From JAENVU01 sp963756815 (GTDB lineage: Bacteria > Actinomycetota > Acidimicrobiia > IMCC26256 > JAENVU01): 64,000 nt of DNA. The stretch is taken from assembly GCA_963756815.1 (NCBI GenBank), contig CAVWPR010000045.1, forward strand, positions 62,001 to 126,000, written 5' to 3'. Every line of letters starts with the position of its first letter. The stretch's first letter is position 1. A program made the position numbers and the translations under genes. Of this stretch, positions 18,061-28,404 are shown piece by piece. Under the pieces are notes generated by a model, which was not told the origin of the DNA, made no database searches, and worked only from the letters and a program-made list of their open reading frames with translations.

Positions 18061-20238
18061 TCAGCTCGTCGCGGCCGGGGTCTCCCGTGCGGTGAGCTCG
18101 GCGAGCTCGGCGTCGAGGTCCGGGTGCCCCTCGATGTGGATGCGGGGAAGGATGCGGTCCAGCCACTTCGGGATCCACCAGTTGCGGTCGCCGAGCAGCT
18201 CCATCGTCGCGGGCACGAGGACGAGGCGCACGATCGTCGCGTCGATGAGCACCGCGACGGCCATGCCGAGACCGAACACCTTGAGCGCGCGGTCCGGACC
18301 GAGCACGAACGCGCCGAAGACGCACACCATGATCGCGGCGGCGGCCGTGATGACGCGTGCGGTGACGGCGAGGCCGTCGGCGACCGCCTGCGCGTTGTCG
18401 CCGGTCCGGTCGTACTCCTCCTTGATGCGCGACAGCAGGAACACCTCGTAGTCCATCGAGAGCCCGAACACGACGGCGAAGAGCATGAGGGGCGCCCACG
18501 CCTCGATCGGGCCCTCCTTGCCGACGCCGATGATGCTGATGCCCCAGCCCCACTGGAACACGGCCACCATCACGCCGTACGCCGCGCCGACCGACAGCAG
18601 GTTCATCACCACGGCCTTGAGCGGGACCAGCACGCTGCGGAACACCAGCATCAGCAGGATGAACGACAGCAGCAGGACGAGTCCGACCACCAGCGGGAGC
18701 ATGCGGAACGTGTAGTTGGCGAAGTCGTCGACTGCCGCCGGGAGCCCGCCGACGGCGATGGTGACGTCGGAGCCCGAGATCGCCTGCGGCACGATCTCGT
18801 GGCGCACGCGGTCGACGAGATCGTCGGTCGCCTTGTCCTGCGGCGACGTGGTGGGGACCACCTGCATGATCGCGGCGTCGCCGGCGGCGTTCGGGCGCGG
18901 CGGTGAGGCGAACGCGATGCCGGGGGTCTGGTTGAGGGTCTGGGACAACCGGTTCAGCACGGCGAGGTCGTCGGCCCCACCCGGCGTCTCGGCCGCGAGG
19001 AGCAGCGGGCCGTTGAACCCGGGGCCGAAGCCCTTCGCGAGGAGGTCGTACGCCTCGCGACTCGTGTCGCCCTTGGGCTTGTTGCCCGCATCGCCGAACC
19101 CGAGCCGGAGCGAGAACACCGGGATGGCGATCACGATCAGGAGCACGAGCGCCCCGATGAACGCGGGCCACCGCCGCTTCTGGATGAACGCAGCCCAACG
19201 GTGCCAGAAGGAGTCGCCGCCGTCGCGCTGCTTGCGGCGCGGGAGCCCGTACCGGTCGATGTTGCGACCGACGAAGCCGAGGAGGGCCGGGAGCAGCGTG
19301 ACGGAACCGAGCATGGTGACGAGCACGCCGATGGCGGTGCCGATCGCGACGCCCCGGAAGGTCTCGGTGTTGAGGACGAGCAGGCCGAGCAGCGCGATCA
19401 CGACGGTGGTGCCGGCGAAGAGCACGGCCCGACCCGCGGTGTCGAGCGCGACGACGACGGCCGACTCCGGATCGCGCCCGGAGTCGAGCACCTCGCGATA
19501 TCTCGTCACGATGAAGAGCGCGTAGTCGATCCCCACGCCGATCGAGATCATGAGGACGGCCTGGGTGGTGAAGTCCGGCATGTTCACGCCGTTGGCGACC
19601 AAGCGGACGATCGCGACGCCGCACCCGATGCCGACGAGTGCGGTCGCGATCGGCAGTCCCATCGCGAGCAGGGACCCGAATGCAACCAGCAGGATGATCA
19701 TCGCGAGGATCAGACCGACCGCCTCGCTCCCGAACTCCTGCTTCGAGAAGATCTGGTTGCCGAGCTCGACGCGCAGACCGTCGACCTTCACCTGGTCGCG
19801 GAGCTCGATGATGCGGTCGGCGGCGTCCTGGTAGTCGGCGGACTCGCGGTCCTTGAACTGCAGCTCGGCGTACGCGATCTTCCCGTCGCGCGAGATCTGG
19901 CGTGCGTTCTCGGCCGCGTACGGGCTCGCGATGCTGACGGCGTCGACGTCGCGCTCGATGTTCGCGAAGAGCTGCTCCATCGCCTGCTGGACCGCGGGGT
20001 CCTTCACGCCGTTCGGGCTCGTGAACGCGATCTGCGCCTGGATGCCGGCGCGCTCACCGAACCCCTTCTCCTTCAACAGGTCGAACGCACGCTGGCTCTC
20101 CGAGCCCGGGAGCCCGTTCTGGACCTTGAAGACGCCGCCGGCGTTCGCGGCGAGGACCGAGAGCCCGATCAGCAGGACCACCCAGACCGCGAGGACGGAT
20201 CGGCGGTGGTGGTAACAGGCGCGCGCGAGCTTCTGCAT
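18061..20238 (-). CDS. MMPL family transporter
   Basis: 725 residues, full length for an actinobacterial MMPL/RND-type exporter. TM1 lies at about residues 13-33 (RRSVLAVWVVLLIGLSVLAA). A large external loop (about 35-165) is followed by a five-helix block with a GIDYALF segment, then a second TM (FIGALVLLIVIAIPVFSL), a second loop and another helix block with GLSMDYEVFLLSRIKEE. The polar GxDY/SMDY motifs in TM4 and TM10 are the proton-relay sites of this family. It probably exports lipids or other hydrophobic compounds. The short cytosolic tail (…HIEGHPDLDAELAELTA) is acidic. No lipid-synthesis gene is adjacent. Confidence 0.95.
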   Translation of the reverse strand: MQKLARACYHHRRSVLAVWVVLLIGLSVLAANAGGVFKVQNGLPGSESQRAFDLLKEKGFGERAGIQAQIAFTSPNGVKDPAVQQAMEQLFANIERDVDAVSIASPYAAENARQISRDGKIAYAELQFKDRESADYQDAADRIIELRDQVKVDGLRVELGNQIFSKQEFGSEAVGLILAMIILLVAFGSLLAMGLPIATALVGIGCGVAIVRLVANGVNMPDFTTQAVLMISIGVGIDYALFIVTRYREVLDSGRDPESAVVVALDTAGRAVLFAGTTVVIALLGLLVLNTETFRGVAIGTAIGVLVTMLGSVTLLPALLGFVGRNIDRYGLPRRKQRDGGDSFWHRWAAFIQKRRWPAFIGALVLLIVIAIPVFSLRLGFGDAGNKPKGDTSREAYDLLAKGFGPGFNGPLLLAAETPGGADDLAVLNRLSQTLNQTPGIAFASPPRPNAAGDAAIMQVVPTTSPQDKATDDLVDRVRHEIVPQAISGSDVTIAVGGLPAAVDDFANYTFRMLPLVVGLVLLLSFILLMLVFRSVLVPLKAVVMNLLSVGAAYGVMVAVFQWGWGISIIGVGKEGPIEAWAPLMLFAVVFGLSMDYEVFLLSRIKEEYDRTGDNAQAVADGLAVTARVITAAAAIMVCVFGAFVLGPDRALKVFGLGMAVAVLIDATIVRLVLVPATMELLGDRNWWIPKWLDRILPRIHIEGHPDLDAELAELTARETPAATS

Positions 20239-20340
20239 TCCTGGGCTCCGGGGGGTCGGGGAGGAGGCCGACCGGGAGGCTACGACGCGGGTGTGACGAC
20301 TTCAGCGTGCAATCGGTCACGCAGCGCGTGTCGGGCGCGG

Positions 20341-21466
20341 TCAGGTGACCTCGGTGCCGTCGGGTCTGGTGACGGTGAAGGTGTGACCGTCGAACTTCGC
20401 GTTCCAACCGGGGAGGTGGACGACGTGATGGTGGTGGTCGCAGAGCGAGATCAGGTTGATCAGGTTGGTGTGGCCGCCGTCCTTCCAGTGGATGACGTGG
20501 TGTGCCCGCGTCCAGCCGTGCGGCCGGGTGCAGCCGGGATATCGGCAGCCCTGGTCGCGGACGCGGAGTGCGCGGCGGAGCTGCGGTGGGATCGTGCGTC
20601 GGGACCGGCCGACGTCGAGGGGGAGTCCGTCCTGGCCGGTGACGACCCGGCTGACGGCGCAGTCACACAACAGGCGCTCGACGTCGCTCGGGTGGAGGGT
20701 GCCGGTGTACTGGCCGTCCATGCGGCCCCACTGCTCGCCGGTGAGGGTGGTCCAGTCGATCACGATCGAAGCGGACGATCGGGCGAGCACCGGTCCGGCG
20801 GGCCCGGCGAGGTTGGCGAGCGCGAGCTCGGCCATGCGCACCAGCGCATCCGCACGCCGGCGGGCCGGGGAGCGGGTGTCGTTCTCGGAGGGCGGGTCGG
20901 TGAGGGCATGGAGGGCGGTGACCACGATCTCGGCACCGCTCGACGACAGGTCGGCCTGGATCGAAGTTCGGCCGTCGTACCCGGACGAGATCGTGACCCC
21001 GTCGTGCGCACGCGGCTCGGTCCCGTCGGCCCGCGCGCAGTTCCGGAAGTGCGTGCACGCGCGCCGCAACTCGCGTTGGTCGTCCGCGCGAGCGAGAAGG
21101 AGGAAGGTGTCCTCGAGCGCGACGAGCTTCACGTCGTGTCCGTCGACCCGCGCGCCGGCGATCGTCCGCACCGCTCCGGTCGTGACCTCACCCTCGCGCC
21201 ACGCCTGCCCGATCTTCGGCAGCAGCTCGGACACTTCGCCGGTCTCGATCGACGCGCGGCGCGTCGCCTTCGCGCATCCCGGTGTGTCGACGAAGCCACG
21301 CCTGCGTCGACGGCGAACCATCGACCGCGCCGATCCCGCGCTGGTGGCCCGCCCACGCGAGCTGCGCGAACTCGGCCTCCAGCCGGTCGATCTCCGCCCG
21401 GCGACGCACGAGCTCGTCCGCGATCTCGACATCGCACAACGACGACACCTCGAGCACAGCAACCAC
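20341..21466 (-). CDS. DUF222/HNH endonuclease domain protein, frameshifted
   Basis: A GTG at 21466 follows GAGGAGG by 6 nt and opens VVAVLEVSSLCDVEIADELV … AWLRRHTGMREGDA. The frame changes near 21270 and continues RRASIETGEVSELLPKIGQA to the stop at 20341, giving about 375 residues. The N-terminal three-quarters is the DUF222 domain common in actinobacteria. The C-terminus carries the HNH nuclease site: CRYPGCTRPHGWTRAHHVIH … LISLCDHHHHVVH, with zinc-binding Cys pairs and catalytic His. Such proteins are numerous and variable in actinobacteria and are often tied to mobile elements; no mobile element is visible here. Confidence 0.85.
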
Positions 21467-21624
21467 GCAGGAACCTCCTCTCGCGCCAGCGACCAACGGA
21501 TGTGGGTGGAGCGGCTCCGGTCGACGGAGCACACGAGGAAGTTCCAGACACCATACCGAACCGGCGTTCGGAAGTCAACGAATTCGTCAAGAAATCCGGG
21601 ACGAATTCGATGGTGTCGCGACCG
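21467..21624. promoter_or_regulatory. AT-richer gap upstream of the HNH gene
   Basis: This 158-bp gap is clearly less GC-rich than its flanks (for example attcgtcaagaaatccggg). It holds two GAATTCG motifs (about 21580 and 21603). It probably contains the promoter of the minus-strand HNH gene, but I cannot fix -35 and -10 elements. Confidence 0.3.
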
Positions 21625-22795
21625 TCAGCGAGTCGCGATCTCCCGTTCGAGCGGGGTCCGGAAGCGAGGGGTCACGACCGTGCCGCCGAGCCAGTCGGTG
21701 AGGGCCGCGACCTCGCGCTCGACGGCACGTGCCGTGGTCGCGTCGACCGGCTCGAGGAGCTCCGCCTCGACGGTGCCGTCGCGTCGCTGACCCCAGCCAC
21801 CCACCACCTGCCCGTCGGCCCACACCGTGGGACCCGCGTTGCCATTGCGGTCGAACAGACGCGCGGCGTGCGGGCCGAGGAACCAGTCGCGCTCCTTCCA
21901 TCCCATCACCGTCGGATCGAGGCCGGGCAGGAGCGCCACCCACCGACGCGGTGCGCGGACCGGCGCGACGTCGTCGGGGAGGACCCAGCCGGTGCCGTCG
22001 TCGAGCTCGACCTCCACCGCTTCGAGCGCGCCGAGCGCGGCGCGGCCCTGGGCCTGCGTCCACCCCGTCCACCACGTGACGTCGCGCAACGTCGCCGGTC
22101 CGAAGCGGAACAGCCATCGGGCCAGCAGGGCCACTCGTGCGTCCGCCGGCTCGTGGTCGGGCAGCGGATCGACCCACGTCCGCAGGGACGTCCACTCGTA
22201 CTGGCTCGACAGCCACTGCCCGCGTGGCCGGGCGCGCACGATGCGACCCTCGGTGGCGAGGAGGAAGAGGACCCGCGTCGAGACGCCCACCGTGCCGCCC
22301 CATGTCTTGCCCTCGCCCATGACGAGCTTCTCGCGGAGCTCGGGAACGACCTTGGTGAGCTCGGTCGCGGTGGCGGTGCCGCGCGCCTCGATCGCGGCGA
22401 CGGTCTTGATCCGACACGCGCCGCAGCCAGCGCGCGCCGTCGCGCGCGATGCCCTGGGCCTCGAGCAGACCGATCAGGCGGCGGCGCTCGCCGGCCACGA
22501 GCGCTCGGGTGCACGCCGCGTCCATCACCGCCCCGAGCTCGTGGTCGACGACGAACATCGTCCTGCGCATCCCGAGCATGCGCAGGAGCGTGCGCTCGTC
22601 GTAGAGCGCGCGCTCGAGCGCGGCGGGCGTGAAGCCGCGCACGCGGGCGCGCGCGGCGAGGAAGACGGTCGCCGGATCCGAAGAGTGCAGACCGACGAGG
22701 TCGGCGGCGACCTGCTCGACGGTCGTCGCTCGGGTCGCGAGGTGGTGGCGCCGGCCGAGACGCGCCCGTCGCTGCGCGGTGTCGATGTGGACCAC
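21625..22795 (-). CDS. AlkZ-like (HTH_42) DNA glycosylase family protein, frameshifted
   Basis: The N-terminal part (MVHIDTAQRRARLGRRHHLA … LVGLHSSDPATVFLAARARV … RMLGMRRTMFVVD) and the C-terminal part (VAAIEARGTATATELTKVVP … DWLGGTVVTPRFRTPLEREI) are joined across a frame change near 22405. Total about 390 residues, the usual size for the winged-helix AlkZ/YcaQ superfamily, which removes crosslinked or alkylated bases. The catalytic QxQ/QxD position is occupied here by LHSSD, so it belongs to a divergent branch and activity is uncertain. The RR-M-VV and W-FRFGPAT segments are typical of the family. Confidence 0.75.
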
Positions 22796-22819
22796 CGCTG
22801 TATCTCAGCAGGCGCGCGC

Positions 22820-24245
22820 TCAGCGCGTGCGCCGCAGCGCGAGCCGGGCGGCGTGCAGGCCGCACATGCCGTGGACGCCACCGCCGGGTGGCGTCGACGA
22901 CGAGCAGAGGTACACCCCGTCGATCGGCGTCGCCCATGGGTGCGGTGACGCCACCGGGCGGGTGAAGAGCTGGCGGAGGTCGCCCGCGCCCCCGTTGATG
23001 TCGCCGCCGACGTAGTTCGCGTCGTGGCGCTCCATCGCGGGCGCGGTCATCGTGTGGCGCTGCTGCACGACCTCGCGAAAGCCCGGCGCGAAGCGCTCGA
23101 TGTGGGACTCGATCGCGTCGGTGCGGTCCGCGGTCGACCCGTTCGGGACGTGGCAGTACGCCCACGCCACATGTCCGCCGGCGGGGGCCCGGGACGGGTC
23201 CATCAGGGTGGGCTGCACCACGAGCACGTAGGGCCGGTCGGGGAGGCGGCCGGCGTGCACCTCCGCCTCGGACGCGGTGATCTCGTCCGCGGTGCCGCCG
23301 ACGTGCACCGTCCCCGCCGCCCGCGCCGAGGTGTGTGTCCACGGGATCGGCTCGGTGAGGGCCCAGTCGACCTTGCACACGCCCGGTCCGTAGCGGAACC
23401 GCCGCAGGCGACGCGCGTACCGGTCGGGCACCCGGCCCGCTCCGATGCGCAGGAGCTGGCGCGGCGTGACGTCGAGCATCGTGACCGGCGCGGCCGGCAG
23501 CGCGTCGAGGTCGGTGACCTCGTGATCGGTGACGATCTCTCCGCCGTGGGCGCGCAGCACGCGGCCGAGGGCGTCGGCGACGGACTGGCTGCCGCCACGC
23601 GCCACGGGCCAGCCGTAGGCGTGCGCGAGGAGCAGCAGGAACAGCCCGTACCCCGCGGTCGCCGGCGCGGTGAGGGGTTGGATCGCGTGGGCGGCCGCCC
23701 CGACGAGGATCGCCTGCGCCTCGTCGCCCGCGAAGTGTGCCACGCGCGAAGCCCTGGGCGCTGCGCAGCGCGTGCAACCCGAAGCGCGCGCCCGAGATCG
23801 GCGCGTCGGGCCGGCCCAGCGGCGACAGAAAGGTCGCGACGAGCCGCTCGGCGTGGGTGGTGAGCGGCTCGATCACGCGGCGGTACGAGGCGGCGTCGTC
23901 GCCGAACCCGGCTGCGGTCTCGGCGACGTCCCGGTGCAGCGTCGCGGCGCGCCCGCCGTCGAGCGGGTGTGCGAGGGGGATCGGCGGGTGGACCCACTCG
24001 ACGCCGTGCGCCTCGAGGTCGAGGTCGGCGAAGGCCGGCGAGGCGACGCCCAGGGTCTGGACCGTGGAGCACACGTCGTGGACGTACCCCGGCTCGGTGA
24101 GGGCGGCCGATCGCAGCCCGCCGCCGATCTCGGGACCGGCCTCGAACAGCACGACGCGGCGGCCCGCACGCGCGAGCGTGATGGCGGCGACGAGACCGTT
24201 CGGTCCGGCCCCGACGACGACGGCGTCGTACTCCGGTGTGCTCAC
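22820..24245 (-). CDS. FAD-dependent oxidoreductase (phytoene desaturase-like), frameshifted
   Basis: From ATG 24245 the dinucleotide-binding motif VVVGAGPNGLVAAITLARAG and the EAGPEIGGGLRS segment mark a flavin amine-oxidase/carotenoid-desaturase type protein. After RFGLHALRSAQGFAR the frame changes near 23745 and continues VAHFAGDEAQAILVGAAAHA to the end. The C-terminal FAD motif is GVYLCSSSTPPGGGVHGMCG. Combined length about 475 residues, normal for the family. No carotenoid genes are adjacent, so the substrate is open. Confidence 0.85.
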
Positions 24246-24313
24246 GGTTGGTCGACTCCGAACGCGATCTCGATTGCTTCCGGCCTCTCCGGTCGGGAAC
24301 CTAGGCTCGCCGC

Positions 24314-24976
24314 GTGCCGATCCGCGTCGTCGTCGCCGAGGACAACTATCTCGTGCGCGAAGGCGTGGTCCGCCTGCTCGGCATCGAGCCCGACGTCGAG
24401 GTCGTCGCCGCCTACGAGGACTTCGACGCGCTGATCGCCGGGGTGGCCGCCGATCCGCCCGACGTCGTGATCACCGACATCCGCATGCCGCCGACCGGTA
24501 CCGACGAGGGCGTGCGCGCCGCGAACCTCATCCGGGAGTCGCACCCTTCGGTGGGCGTCGTGGTGCTGAGCCAGTACGTCGAGCCCGACTACGCGCTCGC
24601 GCTGCTCGAGCACGGATCCGACGGTCGTGCATACCTGCTGAAGGAGCGAGTGTCGGACGTCGACGTCCTGCGTCGCGCGATCGAGGCGGTGGCGTCGGGT
24701 GGCTCGGTCATCGACCCGAGGGTCGTGGAGGCGCTCGTGACCGCACGCGCCCGTCCGCAGTCGCCGCTCGACTTCCTCACGCCGCGTGAGTCCGAGGTGC
24801 TCGCGGAGATGGCGCTCGGGAGGAACAACGCGGGCATCGGTGCCGCGCTCGGCCTGTCCGAGCGCGCGGTGGAGAAGCACATCAACTCGCTCTTCGCGAA
24901 GCTCGGCGTGACTTCGGAGCCGGACGTGCACCGCCGGGTGAAGGCGGTCCTCCTGCACCTCTCGGAACGATCGTGA
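24314..24976 (+). CDS. NarL/LuxR-type response regulator
   Basis: 220 residues from GTG 24314. The receiver domain (about 1-120) has the acidic pocket AEDN, the phospho-acceptor Asp in VVITDIRMPP, the Ser in VVLSQY and Lys in YLLKERV. The C-terminal LuxR helix-turn-helix is LTPRESEVLAEMALGRNNAG … SERAVEKHINSLFAKLGV. Its receiver is a close paralogue of the one in the receiver-cyclase at 28401-29732, including the unusual DIRMPPT motif. It is divergent from the FAD oxidoreductase and upstream of a second, stand-alone receiver. Probable partner: the histidine kinase at 25453-27609. Confidence 0.92.
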   Translation: MPIRVVVAEDNYLVREGVVRLLGIEPDVEVVAAYEDFDALIAGVAADPPDVVITDIRMPPTGTDEGVRAANLIRESHPSVGVVVLSQYVEPDYALALLEHGSDGRAYLLKERVSDVDVLRRAIEAVASGGSVIDPRVVEALVTARARPQSPLDFLTPRESEVLAEMALGRNNAGIGAALGLSERAVEKHINSLFAKLGVTSEPDVHRRVKAVLLHLSERS

Positions 24977-25028
24977 CCGGCCGTCGGGTGGTAGCACCCC
25001 TGCCGGCCGCCGGGCCCGCACGGTTCCG

Positions 25029-25433
25029 ATGAACGTCGGTTCCGGCCACCATGACGGGGTGTCCGCCGTTCCCGTGCTCATCGTCGACGACCAGATCCCG
25101 TTCCGGCGCGCGGCGCGGCTCGTGATGGCGGCGACGCCGGGCTTCGAGGTCGTCGGCGAGGCGGTCACGGGCGAGGAGGCGGTGGAGCAGTTCGAGACGC
25201 TCGACCCGGGCCTGGTGCTCATGGACATCAACCTGCCGGGGATCAACGGCATCGAGGCGACGCGCCGCATCACGGCCGCGCACCCCGACGCGGTGGTGCT
25301 GCTCCTGTCGACGTACCGGGCCGACGACCTGCCGGAGGACGCCGGGAGCTGTGGCGCGGCCGGGTACGTGAACAAGGAGCAGTTCGAGCCTGCGGTCGTG
25401 CTCGACCTCTGGGCGAAGCGCACCGAGGGCTGA
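25029..25433 (+). CDS. Stand-alone response regulator receiver
   Basis: 134 residues, or about 124 if the in-frame GTG at 25059 is the start. Only a receiver domain is present: PVLIVDDQIPFRRAARLVMA, the phospho-Asp in LVLMDINLPGINGIEATRR, then LLLSTYRADD and the conserved Lys in GYVNKEQFEP. There is no output domain, so it probably acts as a phosphate sink or by protein contact. It lies 52 bp after the LuxR regulator and converges on the histidine kinase. Confidence 0.88.
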   Translation: MNVGSGHHDGVSAVPVLIVDDQIPFRRAARLVMAATPGFEVVGEAVTGEEAVEQFETLDPGLVLMDINLPGINGIEATRRITAAHPDAVVLLLSTYRADDLPEDAGSCGAAGYVNKEQFEPAVVLDLWAKRTEG

Positions 25434-25452
25434 GTCCGCGTCCGGACGTGGG

Positions 25453-27609
25453 TCATTCGTCCTCGAGCGGCACGCGCCCGGAGATCGTGGTTCCCCGACC
25501 CGGCGCGGAGTCGACGCGCAGGGTGCCACCGAAGGCACCGACGCGGTCGGCCATGTTGATGAAGCCGTGGCCCGTGCCCGCCGCGCCCGACGAGTCGAAG
25601 CCGGCGCCCGTGTCGGCCACGGAGAAGAGCAACGCGCCCTGCTCCTCATGGAGCTCGACCGCGATGGTCGCGCCGTCGCCCGCGTGCTTGCCCGCGTTCT
25701 GCAGGGCCTCGAGGCAGCAGAAGTAGATCGCCGCCTCCACCTGTTGCGGGTACCGCCCGATCTCCTCCGCGTCCACCGACGTGGGGAGCGCGGCGCGGTC
25801 GCCGGCGGCGCGCAAGGCATCGGGCAGGCCGCGATCCATGAGCAGCGGCGGGTAGATGCCGTGCGCGAGGTTGCGCAGCTCCTGCACCGCCTCCTGCAGG
25901 TCGGCGGCGATCTGGTCGAGCATCTCCTTCGTGGCGTCGGGATCGGCGTCCGCGAGCTGACGCGCCAGGCGGGTGCTGACGGCGAGCGCGACGAGGTGCT
26001 GCTGCGCGCCGTCGTGGAGGTCGCGCTCGATGCGTCGGCGTTCGAGGTCGGTCGCCTCGACGATGCGCGCCCGGGATCGGCGCAGCTCGTCGGCCTGACG
26101 CCGGACCTCGTCGAGGGAGTCCTGCAACGCGGAGTCGAGCTTGAGGTTGTGCAGCGCCAGACCCACCTGGCGGGCCAGCTCGGTGAGCGCCTGGTCGTCC
26201 TCCTCGGTGAACGCGGTGTCGCCGAACACCCGACGCACCACGATGACGCCGAGGAGCTCGCCCGAGTTGGTCACCGGCGCGACTCGGATCGGCGGGTCCA
26301 GTTCGGGGTCGTCCTGGGGCAGCAGCGCCGGGAGCCACACCCGGATCCACGCCGGCCCCGAGACGCCGGCGCGCGCGATCACCGTCTCCTCCTCGGTCGC
26401 GATCGGCAGCTCGGCGTGGCCCCGATCGGGGACCGACACCGCGCGTTCGAGCGCGCCTCCCGATCGCGTCCAGACCTCGGCGCGATCCAGGTCCATGGTC
26501 TTCTTCAACGACTCCGCGAGCTGGAGCAGCAGCTCGTCGAGCGGCAGCGCACGGGTCAGTCGGCTCCCGAAGGTGCGGATGACCTCGTCGGGTGCGTGCT
26601 GCTCGCCGTACACCCGACGGTTCGCGTAGTCCTGCAGCCGCTCGCGGGCCGGGACCCACAGCAACGCGGCGGTCGCGGCACCCGCGATCGACAGGCCGAG
26701 GACGCTGCGCTCGCCCTGGTCGAGCGACCGTCCCAGCGCGGCGACCACCGCGAGCGCGACGACGGCCACGAGCGCGGCCAGGCCGCCGAACGTGATCGTG
26801 TGGACGAGGAGGCGGTCGATACGCACCGCGAGCGAACGGTGCGCGCCGAGCGCGAGCGCGACGGGGAACAGCGCGGTCGCGGCCACGGCCACCGCGAGGA
26901 GCTCCGTCGGCCAGCCGACGAGCGCGTCGAGCACGACGGCGGCGAGCGCGATCGCGGCCGCAGTGAGCGCACCCCAGGCCGGCCACTGCAGGCGTGCCCG
27001 GGCGGCCTGGGTCCGAGCCCGTCGGCAGCGCGCCACGAAGCCGGTCACCGCGACGGCGATCGCCACGGCCGACAGCCCGCCGAGACCGACGACGGGCAGC
27101 TCGGGGCGCACCGCGATGCACCACGCCGCGACGGCCGCCGCGAGCACGTCCACGACGAGCGCCCACTGCCGCCGGACCCGCTCTCCGAGCCGGCCGTCGG
27201 GGAGCCCGAGCACGAGGTGCGCGCCGACGGCCGGGAGCGCGGCGATCGCGATCGCGCGCACGACGGCGGTGACGGCGTACGTCGGGTGGTTGGCGGCCTC
27301 GGCCGCGCCGAGCATGGCGAGCGCGATCGTGCCGCCCACGAGCGTCATGAGCGCGGCGAGCGGCTCGCCGGGTCGCAGCACCGACGTCACGAGGGCGCCG
27401 ACGCACCAGGCGACGACGACGGCGAGGAGAACGAAGCGGCCGGGGCCGACGGACGACGACGGGGCATCGCCGGCGGCGAGCGCGGCCGCGCCGATGGCGA
27501 GGAGCGCCACGAGGCGGGTCGGGAGCGTCGAGCCCGAGGGTCGGTAGCGCGTCGGCGGATCGTCGTCGCGCAGGGTCGTGAGCTCGAGCGGGGTGTCGAT
27601 GCGGGTCAT
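25453..27609 (-). CDS. Membrane sensor histidine kinase with GAF domain
   Basis: 718 residues. The N-terminal ~310 residues contain about nine hydrophobic segments (for example RFVLLAVVVAWCVGALVTSV), an integral-membrane sensor. A GAF-like region (about 345-500) is followed by the HisKA_3 dimerisation helix with the phospho-accepting His in ERRRIERDLHDGAQQHLVAL (near residue 528). The ATPase domain has NAGKHAG and VADTGAGFD … GHGFINMADRV. Kinases of this type work with NarL/LuxR regulators. It is the last gene of a minus-strand run, 39 bp after the ABC ATPase gene. Confidence 0.93.
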   Translation of the reverse strand: MTRIDTPLELTTLRDDDPPTRYRPSGSTLPTRLVALLAIGAAALAAGDAPSSSVGPGRFVLLAVVVAWCVGALVTSVLRPGEPLAALMTLVGGTIALAMLGAAEAANHPTYAVTAVVRAIAIAALPAVGAHLVLGLPDGRLGERVRRQWALVVDVLAAAVAAWCIAVRPELPVVGLGGLSAVAIAVAVTGFVARCRRARTQAARARLQWPAWGALTAAAIALAAVVLDALVGWPTELLAVAVAATALFPVALALGAHRSLAVRIDRLLVHTITFGGLAALVAVVALAVVAALGRSLDQGERSVLGLSIAGAATAALLWVPARERLQDYANRRVYGEQHAPDEVIRTFGSRLTRALPLDELLLQLAESLKKTMDLDRAEVWTRSGGALERAVSVPDRGHAELPIATEEETVIARAGVSGPAWIRVWLPALLPQDDPELDPPIRVAPVTNSGELLGVIVVRRVFGDTAFTEEDDQALTELARQVGLALHNLKLDSALQDSLDEVRRQADELRRSRARIVEATDLERRRIERDLHDGAQQHLVALAVSTRLARQLADADPDATKEMLDQIAADLQEAVQELRNLAHGIYPPLLMDRGLPDALRAAGDRAALPTSVDAEEIGRYPQQVEAAIYFCCLEALQNAGKHAGDGATIAVELHEEQGALLFSVADTGAGFDSSGAAGTGHGFINMADRVGAFGGTLRVDSAPGRGTTISGRVPLEDE

Positions 27610-27648
27610 TCGCGCGGCCCGGAGGCGAGGTTGGTCATGACCTTCGGG

Positions 27649-28404
27649 TCAGGCCGTGGTGCGGCGCGCGTCGGCGAGGCCGCGCACCTGCTCGTTCTCG
27701 ATCTTGCCGTCGCGCAAGAACACGATGCGATCGCCCGCGTCGGCGACCTCGTGGTCGTGCGTGACGAGCAGGATCGTCTGCCCGTTGGCGTGCAGCCGGC
27801 GGAAGAGCTCCAGTACCTCGTGGCCGCCCTCGGAGTCGAGCGCACCGGTGGGCTCGTCGGCGAGGAGCAGTGTCGGCTCGTTGGCGAGGGCCCGAGCGAT
27901 CGCGAGGCGCTGACGTTGACCGCCCGACAGGACCCCGGGCGCGTCCTTCGCCTTCTCCGCGAGACCGAGCAGGTCGAGCAGGTCGCGCGCGCGGGTCTCG
28001 GCGCGCTTGCGCGGCGCGCCCGCGATCACCGCCGGCAACGTGACGTTCTCCAGCGCGGTCATGCCCTCGAGCAGGTTGAAGAACTGGAACACGATGCCGA
28101 TGTGCCGGCGACGCATGATCGCCAGCTCGTCCTCGGTCTTGCCGACGAGTGACGTACCCGCGAGCTCGAGCTCGCCGTCGGTGGGGGAGTCGAGCCCGGC
28201 GACGAGGTTGAGCAGCGTGGACTTCCCGCAACCCGACGGTCCCATGACCGAGACGAACTCGCCGGCGCGCATCTCGAAGTCGACGCCGCGCAGGGCCCGC
28301 ACGGGCGCGCCCTCGGCCTCGAAGTTCTTCCGCAGGCCGCGTGTGCGCACGACGACGTCGTCGGTGGCGCCCGAGGACACGGGAACGGTGGTCGGGTCAC
28401 TCAT
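27649..28404 (-). CDS. ABC transporter ATP-binding protein (LolD/MacB type)
   Basis: 251 residues. Walker A GPSGCGKST (about 55-63), Q-loop in VFQFFNLLEG, signature LSGGQRQRLAIARAL, Walker B TLLLADEPTGALD and the H-loop THDHEVAD are all present, so the ATPase should be active. This subtype normally pairs with FtsX/MacB-like permeases, but no permease lies next to it. Its ATG overlaps the stop of the receiver-cyclase gene (ATGA at 28401-28404), giving tight co-translation, and the histidine kinase follows. Confidence 0.93.
   Translation of the reverse strand: MSDPTTVPVSSGATDDVVVRTRGLRKNFEAEGAPVRALRGVDFEMRAGEFVSVMGPSGCGKSTLLNLVAGLDSPTDGELELAGTSLVGKTEDELAIMRRRHIGIVFQFFNLLEGMTALENVTLPAVIAGAPRKRAETRARDLLDLLGLAEKAKDAPGVLSGGQRQRLAIARALANEPTLLLADEPTGALDSEGGHEVLELFRRLHANGQTILLVTHDHEVADAGDRIVFLRDGKIENEQVRGLADARRTTA

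Noticed and set aside
19201..22632. Very long open frame on the plus strand (about 1,140 codons)
   Set aside because: It runs antisense to the MMPL, HNH and AlkZ-like genes, is Arg/Asp/Val-rich and matches no family. It is a shadow of GC-rich codon use.
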